Position numbers and translations under genes: made by a program. A model generated the notes under the pieces. It made no database searches. It was not told the DNA's origin and saw only the letters and a program-made list of their open reading frames with translations. Positions 19,019-28,712 of a stretch of DNA of 64,000 nt are shown in pieces; position 1 is the stretch's first letter, and every line of letters starts with the position of its first letter. This DNA is from Larkinella knui (GTDB lineage Bacteria > Bacteroidota > Bacteroidia > Cytophagales > Spirosomataceae): NCBI RefSeq assembly GCF_003858645.1, contig NZ_RQJP01000004.1, positions 248,001 to 312,000 on the forward strand, read 5' to 3'.

Positions 19019-20539
19019 ATGAAAAATAAACTTTCCCGTATTGGATTGGGACTGAGCGTATTCCTGATGACGCTGACTTCCTGCCAGAACGATTTTCTGG
19101 ATAAAAATCCGTTGGACAGCATTTCCAGTGCCACCTTCTGGGCAAACGAAGACGACGTAAACATGGCGCTGGCCGGGGTCTATGCCCGGTTGCGGGGCGG
19201 TTTTTTCGGCTACCGGCGTCCCTGGCTCGATTGCTATTCCGACAATGCTTATGACCGGTTCAATTACTACAATTTTCAGAACCTGACGCAGGGAATTGTC
19301 AACAACACCAACGTCAACAGCGCGTTCTACGACGTGCCGTATCAGGGAATTGCGTCCAGTAACTTTTTTCTGGATAATGTCGACAAAGCGCCCATTCCGG
19401 ATGCCCGCAAGAATGTTGTCAAGGCGGAAGCGCGGTTTCTGAGAGCTTTGTTTTATTACGATCTGGTGATGTCGTTCGGTGGCGTCGTGATCTACAAAAG
19501 CCTGCCGGCCACGGTAGACGCTTCCAAAGTCAAACAGAGCACAAAGGCGGAGGTGCTGGCTTTCATTCAGGAAGACCTGGATTTTGCCATTGCCAACCTG
19601 CCCGAAGCCAAGTATGACGGACATGCCGTGAAAGGAACGGCGATGGGATTGAAAACCCGGGTGCTGTTGGTTCAGGAAAAATGGGCCGATGCCGCTGCGC
19701 TGGCCAAACAGATCATGGATGCCGGTACGTTCAGCCTCGCACCGAGCTACAAAGGGCTGTTTCTGACGGCCACCCAGAACGGAAATCCGGAGATCATGTT
19801 CTCGACCAAGTTTCTGGCACCCAACAATTACCACGGCGATTTTGCCGGATCAGATGTCGAACTCGGCTGGTGGGGAGCCATCAATGTCTACGCGAATCTG
19901 GCGGAGGAATACGAGATGAAAAGCGGAAAAATGATCACCGAGGCCGGTTCGGGCTACGATCCGGCCAATCCGGGGGCCAACCGCGATCCCCGGCTTGCGG
20001 CCACCGTTCGGGTTCCCGGCGAGAAATACATCAATCCGGACGGAACCGAGTTTCTGTATTCCGATGTGCCCCAGACGCCCTACATGATGAAAAAATACAT
20101 CGACTTCTCGCGCCTGCCTTTTGGCTACACCAAAGCCAATCTGACGGACCAGAACATCGTCCATCTGCGGTATGCCGACATTTTGCTGATGTATGCCGAA
20201 GCCAAAAATGAAGCGACCGGCCCCGACGCCAGCGTGTATGCCGCCCTGAACCAGATTCGGGCCCGGCCCGACGTGGCCATGCCGCCGGTTAACCAGACGG
20301 TTTACAACACGCAGGCCAAACTCCGGGATTTTATCCGCCACGAACGCCGGGTCGAACTGGCGCTGGAAGGCTACCGGTATTTTGACCTCAAACGCTGGAA
20401 AACCATCGAGGCCCGTCTGGCCACCGTCAAAAATCCGGCCGGTCTTCCGCTCAAATTTGGCGAGAAAAATTACGTTCTGCCTTTTCCGCAAACCGAGCTG
20501 GACCGGAACCGCCAACTGGTTCAGAATGAGGGCTATTGA
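19019..20539 (+). CDS. SusD/RagB-type glycan-binding lipoprotein
   Basis: A 506-residue surface lipoprotein that binds glycans and closes the SusC channel. The lipobox LTSC places the lipidated Cys at residue 22, followed by QNDFLDKNPLDSISSATFW, typical of SusD. TPR-like helices (LRALFYYDLVMSFGGVVIY) and the C-terminal RHERRVELALEGYRYFDLKRW confirm the family. It forms a pair with the SusC gene 21 bases upstream and is likely on the same transcript. The glycan is unknown; the linked GH29 gene suggests a fucose-containing one. Confidence 0.96.
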   Translation: MKNKLSRIGLGLSVFLMTLTSCQNDFLDKNPLDSISSATFWANEDDVNMALAGVYARLRGGFFGYRRPWLDCYSDNAYDRFNYYNFQNLTQGIVNNTNVNSAFYDVPYQGIASSNFFLDNVDKAPIPDARKNVVKAEARFLRALFYYDLVMSFGGVVIYKSLPATVDASKVKQSTKAEVLAFIQEDLDFAIANLPEAKYDGHAVKGTAMGLKTRVLLVQEKWADAAALAKQIMDAGTFSLAPSYKGLFLTATQNGNPEIMFSTKFLAPNNYHGDFAGSDVELGWWGAINVYANLAEEYEMKSGKMITEAGSGYDPANPGANRDPRLAATVRVPGEKYINPDGTEFLYSDVPQTPYMMKKYIDFSRLPFGYTKANLTDQNIVHLRYADILLMYAEAKNEATGPDASVYAALNQIRARPDVAMPPVNQTVYNTQAKLRDFIRHERRVELALEGYRYFDLKRWKTIEARLATVKNPAGLPLKFGEKNYVLPFPQTELDRNRQLVQNEGY

Positions 20540-20647
20540 GTTGGCAAACCTTTCTGTTTCGCAGAATCGGGTGGTTTCCGGGTGGTAATTACGTATTTTT
20601 AGTAGCAAGAGTAGAGTTGGCAATCATCCAGAAACCCTACCGATCCG

Positions 20648-21526
20648 ATGAAACCCGTTCAGGCCATCTTAAGCGACAATGCGTCGGCCAACAAAATCTT
20701 TCTGACCAAAGAAATTGTGCAGCCCTTTTTTTCGACCGAGTTCCATTTCCACCGCGAGTGCCAGCTGGTGTATGTGGTCGAAAGTTCGGGGCAGCGGATT
20801 GTGGGCGACAGCGTCGAGCATTTTGAGCACGGTGAGCTGGTTTTTCTGGGGTCGAACGTCCCCCACGTCTGGCACAACGAGAAAAAATACTTTGAGGGAA
20901 GCGGTCAGTTTCATGCGCATTCGATGGCCATGTACATTTCGCCGGATCAGCTTCTGGAGGCTCTGGCCGGTTTCGGTACTAAACCGGCTGTGGAGAGCTG
21001 GCTGGTGAAAGTTCGTCGGGGCATTATTTTTCAGGGAAAAACCAAAGAAAAACTCGTCGAGCTTCTGAAGGAAACGTTTCGGCAGGACGGAATCGGCAAA
21101 ATCGTTGCGTTCCTGAACATGCTCGATACCATGATGCACGCGTCGGAATACCGCCTGCTGTCCAGTCCGAATTATGTCAATAGCTATTCCGAAAACGACC
21201 AGCACCGAATGGATAAACTGTTCAAATTCATTTTTACCAATTTTAAGCGGGATATTCCCCTCCGGGAAATCGCGTCTCTGGCCAATATGAATGAATTTTC
21301 CTTTTGCCGGTATTTCAAAAGCCGGACTCAGAAACCGTTCACGCTTTTTGTCAACGAGCTACGGATCGGCCATGCCTGCAAGCTGATTCAGGAAAAAAAC
21401 TGGACCATCGACCACCTCGCCTACGAATGTGGATTCAACAATGTGACGCATTTTAACCGGCTTTTCAAGCGGGTCAAGGGCATCACCCCGAAGGCGTATC
21501 GCAAGCAGCTCGTTTCTTTTTCCTGA
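20648..21526 (+). CDS. AraC family transcriptional regulator
   Basis: A 292-residue regulator. Residues 1 to about 165 are a cupin-like sensor domain (FHFHRECQLVYVVESSG and FLGSNVPHVWHN carry the metal- or sugar-site His residues). The C-terminal 100 residues have the two AraC helix-turn-helix motifs: LREIASLANMNEFSFCRYFK and IDHLAYECGFNNVTHFNRLFK. A cupin-type regulator inside this locus probably senses fucose or a derivative and activates the SusCD or catabolic genes. It lies 108 bases after SusD and 75 bases before the fuconate dehydratase gene, in the same orientation. No operator was identified. Confidence 0.93.
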   Translation: MKPVQAILSDNASANKIFLTKEIVQPFFSTEFHFHRECQLVYVVESSGQRIVGDSVEHFEHGELVFLGSNVPHVWHNEKKYFEGSGQFHAHSMAMYISPDQLLEALAGFGTKPAVESWLVKVRRGIIFQGKTKEKLVELLKETFRQDGIGKIVAFLNMLDTMMHASEYRLLSSPNYVNSYSENDQHRMDKLFKFIFTNFKRDIPLREIASLANMNEFSFCRYFKSRTQKPFTLFVNELRIGHACKLIQEKNWTIDHLAYECGFNNVTHFNRLFKRVKGITPKAYRKQLVSFS

Positions 21527-21601
21527 AAGCTAACTAACTCATAATCAAATCAATCCAGATTAATATCGGCCGTTGTAAAACCCGGCATTTGCCTTCCTCG
21601 T

Positions 21602-22828
21602 ATGCATATTCAGTCCGTAACAACCCGCGACCGGCGCTTTACCCTGGCCGATGGGGCCGGGTCCGATGCCATCCATCGTACTCCTCAATATTCCTACGCC
21701 GTTTGTGTGCTGAAAACCGATGCGGCCACCGAAGGAATCGGGCTGGCGTTTACGCTGGGCGCCGGTAACGACCTGGTTTGCCGGGCCATCGACTACCTGT
21801 CGGAGCCGCTGGTGGGGCGCGAGATCGAAGAACTGATGGCCGACTTCGGCACCACCTACCGCGCGCTGGCCGATTCGCCTTCGTTACGCTGGCTGGGGCC
21901 GCACAAAGGCGTGGTGCATCTGGCCCTGGCCGCCCTCGTCAATGCCTGTTTCGACCTGTGGGCCAAGTCGCGCCAGCTTCCGCTCTGGAAACTGCTCCTG
22001 GATCTTTCGCCCGAAGCGTTGGTAAATACGCTGGATTTAAGCTATCTGGAGGATGTACTGACGCGCCGGCAGGCCATCGATCTGTTGACGAAGTCGCAGG
22101 CTACGCGCTCGTGCCGGGAGAACGTGCTGAAAACCGGGTACAAAGGCTACGATACGTCCGTGGGCTGGTTTAATTTTTCAGATGAACGCATCGTAGCGAA
22201 TACGAAAACAGCGATGGATCGCGGATTCACGGCGTTGAAACTGAAGGTTGGCTCCACTGATCCGCAGCGTGACCTCCGGCGGGCGGAACTGATTCGGGAA
22301 ACGGCGGGCGATGCGGCTACCATCATGCTCGATGCGAACCAGCGCTGGAATGTGCCCCAGGCGCTGACGATCTGCCGCGAACTGAGCCGGATCAACCCCT
22401 TCTGGATCGAAGAACCGACGCACCCCGACGATGTGCTGGGCCACCGGGCCATTGCCGATGCCATGGCACCCTACAAAGTAGCCACGGGCGAACACATTCC
22501 CAACAAAGTCATTTTCAAGAACTTCCTGCAGGCCGGAGCCATGGCGTTCTGTCAGGTCGATGCCGTTCGCGTGGGCGGAATCTCGGAGTTTCTGACGGTT
22601 AGCCTGCTGGCCAAACAGCTGAATATTCCGGTGGTGCCGCACGTGGGCGATATGGGGCAGATTCATCAACACCTGGTGCTGTTCAACCACATCGGTATGG
22701 AACACGAAAACCTCTTTCTGGAACATATTCCGCATTTACGACCGTATTTTACCCATCCCGCCGACCTGGTCCGGGGGTATTACCAGGTGCCGCAGGAACC
22801 CGGCAGCAGCAGTGATCTGATCGACTAA
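21602..22828 (+). CDS. L-fuconate dehydratase (enolase superfamily)
   Basis: A 408-residue enzyme converting L-fuconate to 2-keto-3-deoxy-L-fuconate in the non-phosphorylated L-fucose pathway. It belongs to the mandelate racemase branch of the enolase superfamily. The catalytic set is in place: ALKLKVG holds Lys213 and Lys215, metal ligands Asp244 (IMLDANQRW), Glu270 (FWIEEPT) and Glu297 (GEHIPNK) follow, and His347 sits in VVPHVGDMG. The spacing agrees, with a shift of 4 to 5 residues, with what I recall for the Xanthomonas enzyme (Lys220, Asp248, Glu274, Glu301, His351). The SDR gene starts 13 bases downstream. It is the strongest single reason to call this a fucose catabolic locus. Confidence 0.92.
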   Translation: MHIQSVTTRDRRFTLADGAGSDAIHRTPQYSYAVCVLKTDAATEGIGLAFTLGAGNDLVCRAIDYLSEPLVGREIEELMADFGTTYRALADSPSLRWLGPHKGVVHLALAALVNACFDLWAKSRQLPLWKLLLDLSPEALVNTLDLSYLEDVLTRRQAIDLLTKSQATRSCRENVLKTGYKGYDTSVGWFNFSDERIVANTKTAMDRGFTALKLKVGSTDPQRDLRRAELIRETAGDAATIMLDANQRWNVPQALTICRELSRINPFWIEEPTHPDDVLGHRAIADAMAPYKVATGEHIPNKVIFKNFLQAGAMAFCQVDAVRVGGISEFLTVSLLAKQLNIPVVPHVGDMGQIHQHLVLFNHIGMEHENLFLEHIPHLRPYFTHPADLVRGYYQVPQEPGSSSDLID

Positions 22829-22841
22829 TTCCGTACCAGTA

Positions 22842-23606
22842 ATGACTCAACTAACGGGTAAAGTTATATTTTTGACAGGTGGTGCTTCGGGCATTGGGGA
22901 AGCCTGCGCCGACGCCTACGTCCGGGCCGGAGCCTCCCTGTTTGTGATGGATCGTGACGAAACCGCGCTGGCAACCCTGCTCGACCGGCTGGGCAGCGAA
23001 CACGCCGGAATGGTCGGCGAGGTGCAGCGGGGAGCATCAGTCCAAAAAGCCATGGAGCAGGCGTTGGACCGTTTCGGGCGGATCGATGTCATTCACAACA
23101 ACGCGGGAATCGCCAGCCCGTCGAAACCGCTGGACGAAACGAGCGAGGATGAATGGGATGCGTTGCTATCCGTGAACCTGAAAAGTGTCTACTGGACCAC
23201 CCGGTATGGGCTTGAATTCCTGAAGGCAACCCGGGGTTGCATTTTGAACACCAGCAGTCTGGTGGGCGAACTGGGTCAGGCCAACCACGCGGCATACGTT
23301 GCCACCAAAGGCGGTATGAACGCCCTGACGAAAGCCATGGCGCTGGATTATGCCCCGTTTGGCATTCGCGTCAATGCTATTGGCCCGGCGGGAGTCTGGA
23401 CGCCCATGCTCCGTATCTGGGCGGCTCAGCAACCCAATCCGGCGACTATTGAAACGTATCTGGACGACATTCACGCGCTGGGCTACTGCCCCGAAGGCGA
23501 CGTAATTGCCGACGCAGCGGTATTTCTGGTTTCGGATGCCGCCCGGTTCATCACGGGTTGCATTCTCCCGGTAAGTGGTGGTGCCGAATTAGGGTACCGG
23601 CGATGA
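22842..23606 (+). CDS. SDR oxidoreductase, probable fucose-pathway dehydrogenase
   Basis: A 254-residue short-chain dehydrogenase. The NAD(P)-binding TGGASGIG is at residues 12-19, NNAG at 86-89, the catalytic Ser in NTSSL near 138, and YxxxK at Tyr152/Lys156 in AYVATKGG. MDRDE at the end of strand 2 suggests NAD preference. In the oxidative L-fucose route an SDR acts either as L-fucose dehydrogenase or as 2-keto-3-deoxy-L-fuconate dehydrogenase. Position right after the fuconate dehydratase favours the second, but the sequence alone does not decide. It is in the same operon, 13 bases from the upstream gene and 43 bases from the mutarotase gene. Confidence 0.88.
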   Translation: MTQLTGKVIFLTGGASGIGEACADAYVRAGASLFVMDRDETALATLLDRLGSEHAGMVGEVQRGASVQKAMEQALDRFGRIDVIHNNAGIASPSKPLDETSEDEWDALLSVNLKSVYWTTRYGLEFLKATRGCILNTSSLVGELGQANHAAYVATKGGMNALTKAMALDYAPFGIRVNAIGPAGVWTPMLRIWAAQQPNPATIETYLDDIHALGYCPEGDVIADAAVFLVSDAARFITGCILPVSGGAELGYRR

Positions 23607-23649
23607 AGAAAAGAAACTATAATCCATTCAGCAATCGCTAACGACCCGT

Positions 23650-24000
23650 ATGCGCACCTGTTTTGCCCTTGACCTGAAAAATGACCCGGCGCTGATCGCG
23701 CAGTATGACCAGTACCACCGCCCCGATCACATCTGGCCCGAAATACCGGCGGGCATTCGGGCGGGCGGTATTCTGGACATGCAGATTTACCGGATTGGCA
23801 CCCGCCTGTTCATGATCGTTGAAACCCCCGACGAGTTGAGCGTCGAGCAGGCATTTCGGAAAATTGGCGATTTCCCCCGGCAGGCCGAATGGGCGGTTTT
23901 GATGGGCCGGTTTCAGCAACGCCTGCCGGAAGCGCAGCCCGGCGAACACTGGGCCGAGATGCAGCCGGTCTTTGTCCTCAGCGATACCGCCACGCCATGA
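23650..24000 (+). CDS. L-rhamnose/L-fucose mutarotase family protein
   Basis: A 116-residue protein of the L-rhamnose mutarotase (RhaM, DUF718) family, which interconverts alpha and beta anomers of 6-deoxyhexoses. The N-terminal FALDLKNDPALIAQYDQYH provides the substrate Tyr and the family-typical YxxYH pattern, followed by IWPEIPAGIRAGGILDMQIYRIGTRLFMIVE. Small dimeric enzymes of this size (100-115 residues) are normal. Given the surrounding genes L-fucose is the likelier substrate. The last codon overlaps the ATG of fucP by 4 bases (ATGA), so the two are translationally coupled, which fits mutarotation directly after import. Confidence 0.88.
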   Translation: MRTCFALDLKNDPALIAQYDQYHRPDHIWPEIPAGIRAGGILDMQIYRIGTRLFMIVETPDELSVEQAFRKIGDFPRQAEWAVLMGRFQQRLPEAQPGEHWAEMQPVFVLSDTATP

Positions 24001-25271
24001 AATCGACCTCCGCACCCCGCTTTGTCGTTCCGCTGCTGGCTGTGATGAGCCTGATGTTTATCTGGAACCTGAGCCGCAACATCAACGATGTCCTGATTCC
24101 GCACCTGAAACGAGCCTGTCAGCTGACGGATTTGCAATCGTCGCTGGTGCAGTCGGCGTTTTTCGGCGGGTATTTTCTGCTGGCGTTGCCGGTTGGTCAG
24201 TTTATCCGGCGATTTGGCTACCGGGCGGGAATGGTTACGGGTTTGCTCACGGCGGCTGCGGGGGCGCTGTTGTTTTTTCCGGCGGCCGAAACCCGGTATT
24301 ACCCGCTTTTTCTGACGGCTTTGTTCATCATGGCGGCCGGTTTTACGCTGCTGGAAGTGACGGCGACGCCGTACATTTCGGTGCTGGGCGCACCCGAACG
24401 GGCTTCCAGCCGGCTTAGTCTGGCCGCTGCGGTTGGTTCGCTGGGTGCCACACTGGGGCCGTACCTCGGTGCGCGGTTTCTGCTCCACGCGGAGGATATT
24501 CCCGAAACCGCCATTCGCGCCTACAATACCGTCGAACGAGCCGCCTTTTTTAACGCCGAAGCGCAGTTGGTGAAACTACCGTACCTGAGTCTGGCGGTTT
24601 TATTCGGGGTGCTGGCGGTGGCGTTGTGGTTCATCAAACTGCCCTCCATTCAGGAAAAAGGCGAGTCGGCGGTGCGGCTGGTTCATCTTTTCCGGTTTCG
24701 CCATACCGTGCTGGGGGCGCTGGGCGTGTTCTGTTACCTCGGGGCCGAAGTTGGGATTGTGAGTTTTTTAATTCGGTATGCCAAGTCGCAACAGTTACCA
24801 GGATTAACCGAACAGAAAGCCGCCCTGTTCATCACGCTGTTCATGGGACTGGTGCTGGTGGGTCGGCTGGCGGGTGCCTGGGTGTTGCAGCGCATCGATC
24901 CGCCCCGGCTGCTGACGGTTTGTGCCGCCGGGGCCATGCTCCTGGTTACGGCTTCCGTGCTGACGAGCGGATATGTTTCGGTGTATCTGCTGGCCTGTGT
25001 GGGTTTGGGCACGTCCGTCATGTATCCGATCCTGTTTACCCTCAGCATCAAAAACCTGGGAGCGTACACAAAAAGTGGCTCGTCGCTGATTATCATGAGC
25101 ATCGTGGGTGGTGCCATCGTGCCGCCGTTGATGGGACTGATTTCCGATGCGCAGGGCATTCGGCTGGCGTTCACCGTACCGGTTTTGTGTTATGCCTACA
25201 TCGTTTACTACAGTTTGCGCGGCCATGTCACTGCCACACCCATCCGGGTTGAGGTTCCGGCGTCCGGGTAA
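23997..25271 (+). CDS. fucP: L-fucose:H+ symporter (MFS)
   Basis: A 424-residue major-facilitator permease for L-fucose uptake with protons. Twelve membrane helices are visible from FVVPLLAVMSLMFIWNLSRNINDVLIPHLK onward. The NDVL(I)PHL motif in helix 1, with the proton-relay Asp and the GYFLLALPVGQFIRRFGYRAG loop, marks the FucP branch (FHS family). The start at 23997 is preferred over the longer frame beginning at 23889, as the extension would be an out-of-frame reading of the mutarotase gene and the ATGA overlap is a common coupling signal. The gene precedes the GH29 fucosidase by 64 bases. Confidence 0.92.
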   Translation: MKSTSAPRFVVPLLAVMSLMFIWNLSRNINDVLIPHLKRACQLTDLQSSLVQSAFFGGYFLLALPVGQFIRRFGYRAGMVTGLLTAAAGALLFFPAAETRYYPLFLTALFIMAAGFTLLEVTATPYISVLGAPERASSRLSLAAAVGSLGATLGPYLGARFLLHAEDIPETAIRAYNTVERAAFFNAEAQLVKLPYLSLAVLFGVLAVALWFIKLPSIQEKGESAVRLVHLFRFRHTVLGALGVFCYLGAEVGIVSFLIRYAKSQQLPGLTEQKAALFITLFMGLVLVGRLAGAWVLQRIDPPRLLTVCAAGAMLLVTASVLTSGYVSVYLLACVGLGTSVMYPILFTLSIKNLGAYTKSGSSLIIMSIVGGAIVPPLMGLISDAQGIRLAFTVPVLCYAYIVYYSLRGHVTATPIRVEVPASG

Positions 25272-25335
25272 ACCCCTAAAAACCGTCAGCCGAATACATC
25301 TTGACAACCTGAATCAACTTTTCAATTTCCAGACA

Positions 25336-27069
25336 ATGAAACTAAAATTCCGTTTCCTGATGCTGCTGTTCGCGGCCAGTCAAACCCTCGTTGCGCAATC
25401 GACTTTGTCGCAGGACCAGCGGCTGCAATGGTGGCGCGATAGTCGCCTGGGCCTGTTTATTCACTGGGGACCGGTTTCGCGCATCGGCAAGGAAATCAGC
25501 TGGTCGCGGAAGGGATACGGACCCAGCCGCTATGATTCGCTGTATTTGCAGTTCAACCCAACGCGCTTCAACGCCCGCGAGTGGGTGAAAATGGCCAAAG
25601 CCAACGGCTTCAAATACATCGTTCTGACGGCCAAACACCACGACGGTTTTTGTTTGTGGAATACCCGGACCACGTCCTACAACGTGATGTCGTCGCCGTT
25701 TGGCCGCGATGTTTGCAAAGAACTTGCCCAGGCGGCTCACGACGAAGGAATGCCCATTGGCTGGTATTTTTCGGTGGCCGACTGGAAAGACCCCGATTGC
25801 CGGAATCCGGCCACCAACGGGCAGTTTGCCGATCGGGTGCTGAAACAGGTCAACGAACTGCTGACCAACTACGGAACCATCAGCCTGCTCTGGATTGATT
25901 ACGAAGGGTGGCCCAGCCCGGTTGAACCCAAAAAAGTGTATGACCTGGCCCGTCGCCTTCAACCCCGCATCATCATCAACAACCGGCTCGAACCCTTCAC
26001 GCCCGACGAGTCGCACGCGTATCTAGGCCAGTATGCCGACTACACCACGCCCGAAGGTTTTGTGGCTGGTTACGGAGCCATTCCGTGGGAAACCTGCACC
26101 AACATGGGCCACCAGTGGGCCTGGCGCTTTGGCGATTCACCCCGTTCACTGCCCGAATGCGTGCAAACGCTGGTGCGCTGCGTGGGCGGCAATGGCAACC
26201 TGCTGTTCAACATCGGGCCGGATAGTACGGGCGTCTTCCCGGCTTCGTTTGTAACCCGGACTCAGGAAATGGGTACCTGGATTAACCGACACGCGGACGC
26301 TCTTTACAAAACGCGCGGTGGGCCCTATACGCCAGCCACCGATTACGTCAGTGCCTACCGGGGCAATACCGTCTACCTGTTCCTGTTTTCCAAACAACCG
26401 GGCGAAATTCGGCTGCCGCCCCTGGCTGCGAAGGTCAAAAGTGCCCGGTTGCTGAACGGTGCGCCCGTGGGTGTAAACCAGCAAACCGCCGACCTTCGCC
26501 TGACGATTCCGGCGATGGACACCGACGGCGTGGCAACCGTCGTGGCTTTAACGCTGGATAAACCCGCCGAATCGCTGGGGCAAATCAGGCCGTTTTCGAC
26601 CACCAACGCCCTTTCGTACGGCAAAAGAGCCCGGGCTTCGAGTGCGATCGGCCCCTTTTTGCACGATGCCTCAGTCGCCGTCGACGACAATCCGGCTACA
26701 TTCTGGAAAATGGGCCGACGAACCGATGTGAATTTCGATGCGTATTATGGCAAGAATATTCATTACTTCTCCGATTCGGTGATGAACCTGTATCAGCATG
26801 CCGGCTGGCTGGAAGTGGATCTGGGTAAACCGCAGACGGTCAGCCGGATTGCCGCGAGTGAATACGGGAATGAGAAGTCCAAAATCAATGCCTTCTCCAT
26901 CCAATACGAAAAAAACGGGCAGTGGGTCACGCTGGCGCAGGATACCACCATGAATACCTGGTCGAAAACGATTGAGCCTGTTCAGGCGCAGAAATTCCGG
27001 CTTGTCATTCAGGATTCACAGGGCTATCCGGGCGTCCGGGAATTTCAGGTGTTTGGCGATGGAAAGTAA
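25336..27069 (+). CDS. Alpha-L-fucosidase, GH29, with C-terminal discoidin-like domain
   Basis: A 577-residue exported glycosidase that releases L-fucose from glycans. A signal peptide (MKLKFRFLMLLFAASQTLVAQ) precedes the GH29 barrel with LGLFIHWGPVS and the LTAKHHDGFCLW sequence typical of the family. The nucleophile is most likely Asp188 in LLWIDYEGWP. From about residue 430 there is a beta-sandwich (CBM32/F5-8 type C-like: WLEVDLGKPQTVSRIAASEY, then FRLVIQDSQGYPGVREFQVFG). The start at 25336 is preferred over an in-frame longer start at 25147 because of the signal peptide. It is the enzyme that links the SusCD pair to the fucose pathway. Confidence 0.94.
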   Translation: MKLKFRFLMLLFAASQTLVAQSTLSQDQRLQWWRDSRLGLFIHWGPVSRIGKEISWSRKGYGPSRYDSLYLQFNPTRFNAREWVKMAKANGFKYIVLTAKHHDGFCLWNTRTTSYNVMSSPFGRDVCKELAQAAHDEGMPIGWYFSVADWKDPDCRNPATNGQFADRVLKQVNELLTNYGTISLLWIDYEGWPSPVEPKKVYDLARRLQPRIIINNRLEPFTPDESHAYLGQYADYTTPEGFVAGYGAIPWETCTNMGHQWAWRFGDSPRSLPECVQTLVRCVGGNGNLLFNIGPDSTGVFPASFVTRTQEMGTWINRHADALYKTRGGPYTPATDYVSAYRGNTVYLFLFSKQPGEIRLPPLAAKVKSARLLNGAPVGVNQQTADLRLTIPAMDTDGVATVVALTLDKPAESLGQIRPFSTTNALSYGKRARASSAIGPFLHDASVAVDDNPATFWKMGRRTDVNFDAYYGKNIHYFSDSVMNLYQHAGWLEVDLGKPQTVSRIAASEYGNEKSKINAFSIQYEKNGQWVTLAQDTTMNTWSKTIEPVQAQKFRLVIQDSQGYPGVREFQVFGDGK

Positions 27070-27242
27070 GCCGTTTTTGAATCAGGAAAGGGGCCATAGC
27101 GAAAAGCCAGACTTATTTTGGGACCGTACTAGCCCAATCCGGCGGTTTTTCCGTATTCATTTTATCCTTGTTTCTTGACGGTCAATGGAATGTGTCCAGC
27201 AAAAAACGGGGATGAATTTTCTTCTTTCTAAACCCCTTTTTT

Positions 27243-28691
27243 ATGGAAGACAACCCCTCAACTGCGGAGAATTCCGGCCGTCGGAATTTCCTGAAAACAT
27301 CGTCACTGGCTGCCACCTCGTTTATGATCGTTCCCCGGCACGTGCTCGGAAAAGGCTTCATTGCCCCCAGCGACAAGCTGAACATTGCCGGTATTGGCGT
27401 GGGCGGCAAAGGCAAGAGTGACCTGGCGGCTTTTGCAAAGAGTCCGAATGTCAATATTGTCGCGCTGTGCGATGTGGATGACCGTCAGGCGGTTGAATCC
27501 CGCGCCCGGTTTCCGAAAGCGCCGTATTACAAGGATTTTCGGGAAATGCTGGCCAAAGAACGTAAGAACATCGATGCCTGCTCCATTTCGACGCCCGACA
27601 ATACCCACGCCGTGGCAACCCTGGCCGCGATGCAACTGGGCAAGCACGTGTATACCCAAAAACCGCTGACGCACGACATTTACGAATCGCGGATTCTGGG
27701 GCAGGCGGCTAAAAAATACAAGGTAATCACCCAGATGGGCAACCAGGGCGGTTCGGGCAACGGCGTTCGCCGGATGAAAGAAATCTACGATGCCGGAACC
27801 ATTGGCGAGGTGCATAAAGTGCTGGCCTGGACCAACCGCCCGGTTTGGCCGCAAGCCGTTCCAACCGATCAGTCGTTCGAGATTCCGAAAGAGCTGGACT
27901 TCGATCTGTGGCTGGGACCCGCCAAAAAAGTGCCGTATAACCAGTCGTATCTGCCCTGGAACTGGCGGGGCTGGTGGCCGTATGGAACGGGCGCGCTGGG
28001 CGACATGGCCTGCCACATTCTGGACCCGGTTTTCCGGATTTTGCCGCTCGATTACCCCAATTCGGTGGAATGCAGCGTGGCCGGAACCTGGACATTTACG
28101 CTCCGGGAACAGGATCACAACCCCGACTGGACGCCGTTCTCGTCGTCGATTCACCTGAATTATCCCCGGAAAGACAACAAGGGCGACATTAAACTAAGCT
28201 GGTACGACGGTGGCATTCTGCCCGAACTCCCGGAAGAATTGTTGCCGGGCGAAGCGTTTGGCAATTCCGACGGCGGGGTGTTGTTCATCGGGTCAAAAGG
28301 GAAACTGATGGCCGACTGCTACGGTGCGAATCCGCGTCTGCTGCCGTTGAAAGCCAATGAGTCGATCAACATCCCCGAAACGATTGCCCGCGTACCGAAC
28401 GAAGATCACTATCTGCAATGGGTCGATGCCTGCATCGCCGGGTATGGCAAAGGCGTCACCAGTTCGCCGTTCGAATATGCCGCGCCGTTTGCCGAAAGCA
28501 TTCTGATTGGCAACCTGGCCCTGCGGAGCTGGATGCTGCGCGACAATCCGACGGCTAAGAAAACCGCCGATAAATACAACGGCCGGAAAAAGCTGTTGTG
28601 GGATGCCGCCAATATGAAAATCACGAACTACGACCCGGCCAATCAGTATGTGAAGCGCGACTACCGCGAAGGCTGGAGTCTGGTGGTGTGA
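27243..28691 (+). CDS. Gfo/Idh/MocA family oxidoreductase with Tat signal
   Basis: A 482-residue protein. A twin-arginine-like leader (RRNFLKTSSLAATSFMIVP) indicates export across the inner membrane. The NAD(P)-binding Rossmann fold starts at LNIAGIGVGGKGKSDL, and EKPLTH-like CVYTQKPLTHDIYES marks the Gfo/Idh/MocA family with the Lys-Pro used in catalysis. Members oxidise sugars or act as glycosidases through an NAD-dependent mechanism. The substrate is not known. It lies 173 bases after the fucosidase, so whether it is in the same transcript is open. It ends near a bidirectional hairpin shared with galK. Confidence 0.9.
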   Translation: MEDNPSTAENSGRRNFLKTSSLAATSFMIVPRHVLGKGFIAPSDKLNIAGIGVGGKGKSDLAAFAKSPNVNIVALCDVDDRQAVESRARFPKAPYYKDFREMLAKERKNIDACSISTPDNTHAVATLAAMQLGKHVYTQKPLTHDIYESRILGQAAKKYKVITQMGNQGGSGNGVRRMKEIYDAGTIGEVHKVLAWTNRPVWPQAVPTDQSFEIPKELDFDLWLGPAKKVPYNQSYLPWNWRGWWPYGTGALGDMACHILDPVFRILPLDYPNSVECSVAGTWTFTLREQDHNPDWTPFSSSIHLNYPRKDNKGDIKLSWYDGGILPELPEELLPGEAFGNSDGGVLFIGSKGKLMADCYGANPRLLPLKANESINIPETIARVPNEDHYLQWVDACIAGYGKGVTSSPFEYAAPFAESILIGNLALRSWMLRDNPTAKKTADKYNGRKKLLWDAANMKITNYDPANQYVKRDYREGWSLVV

Positions 28692-28712
28692 TGGTTTTAC
28701 GAGTATGCTTTG

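Noticed and set aside
23889-23996. 36-codon N-terminal extension of fucP
   Set aside because: It lies entirely within the mutarotase gene in another frame; the ATGA overlap and the first membrane helix support the start at 23997.
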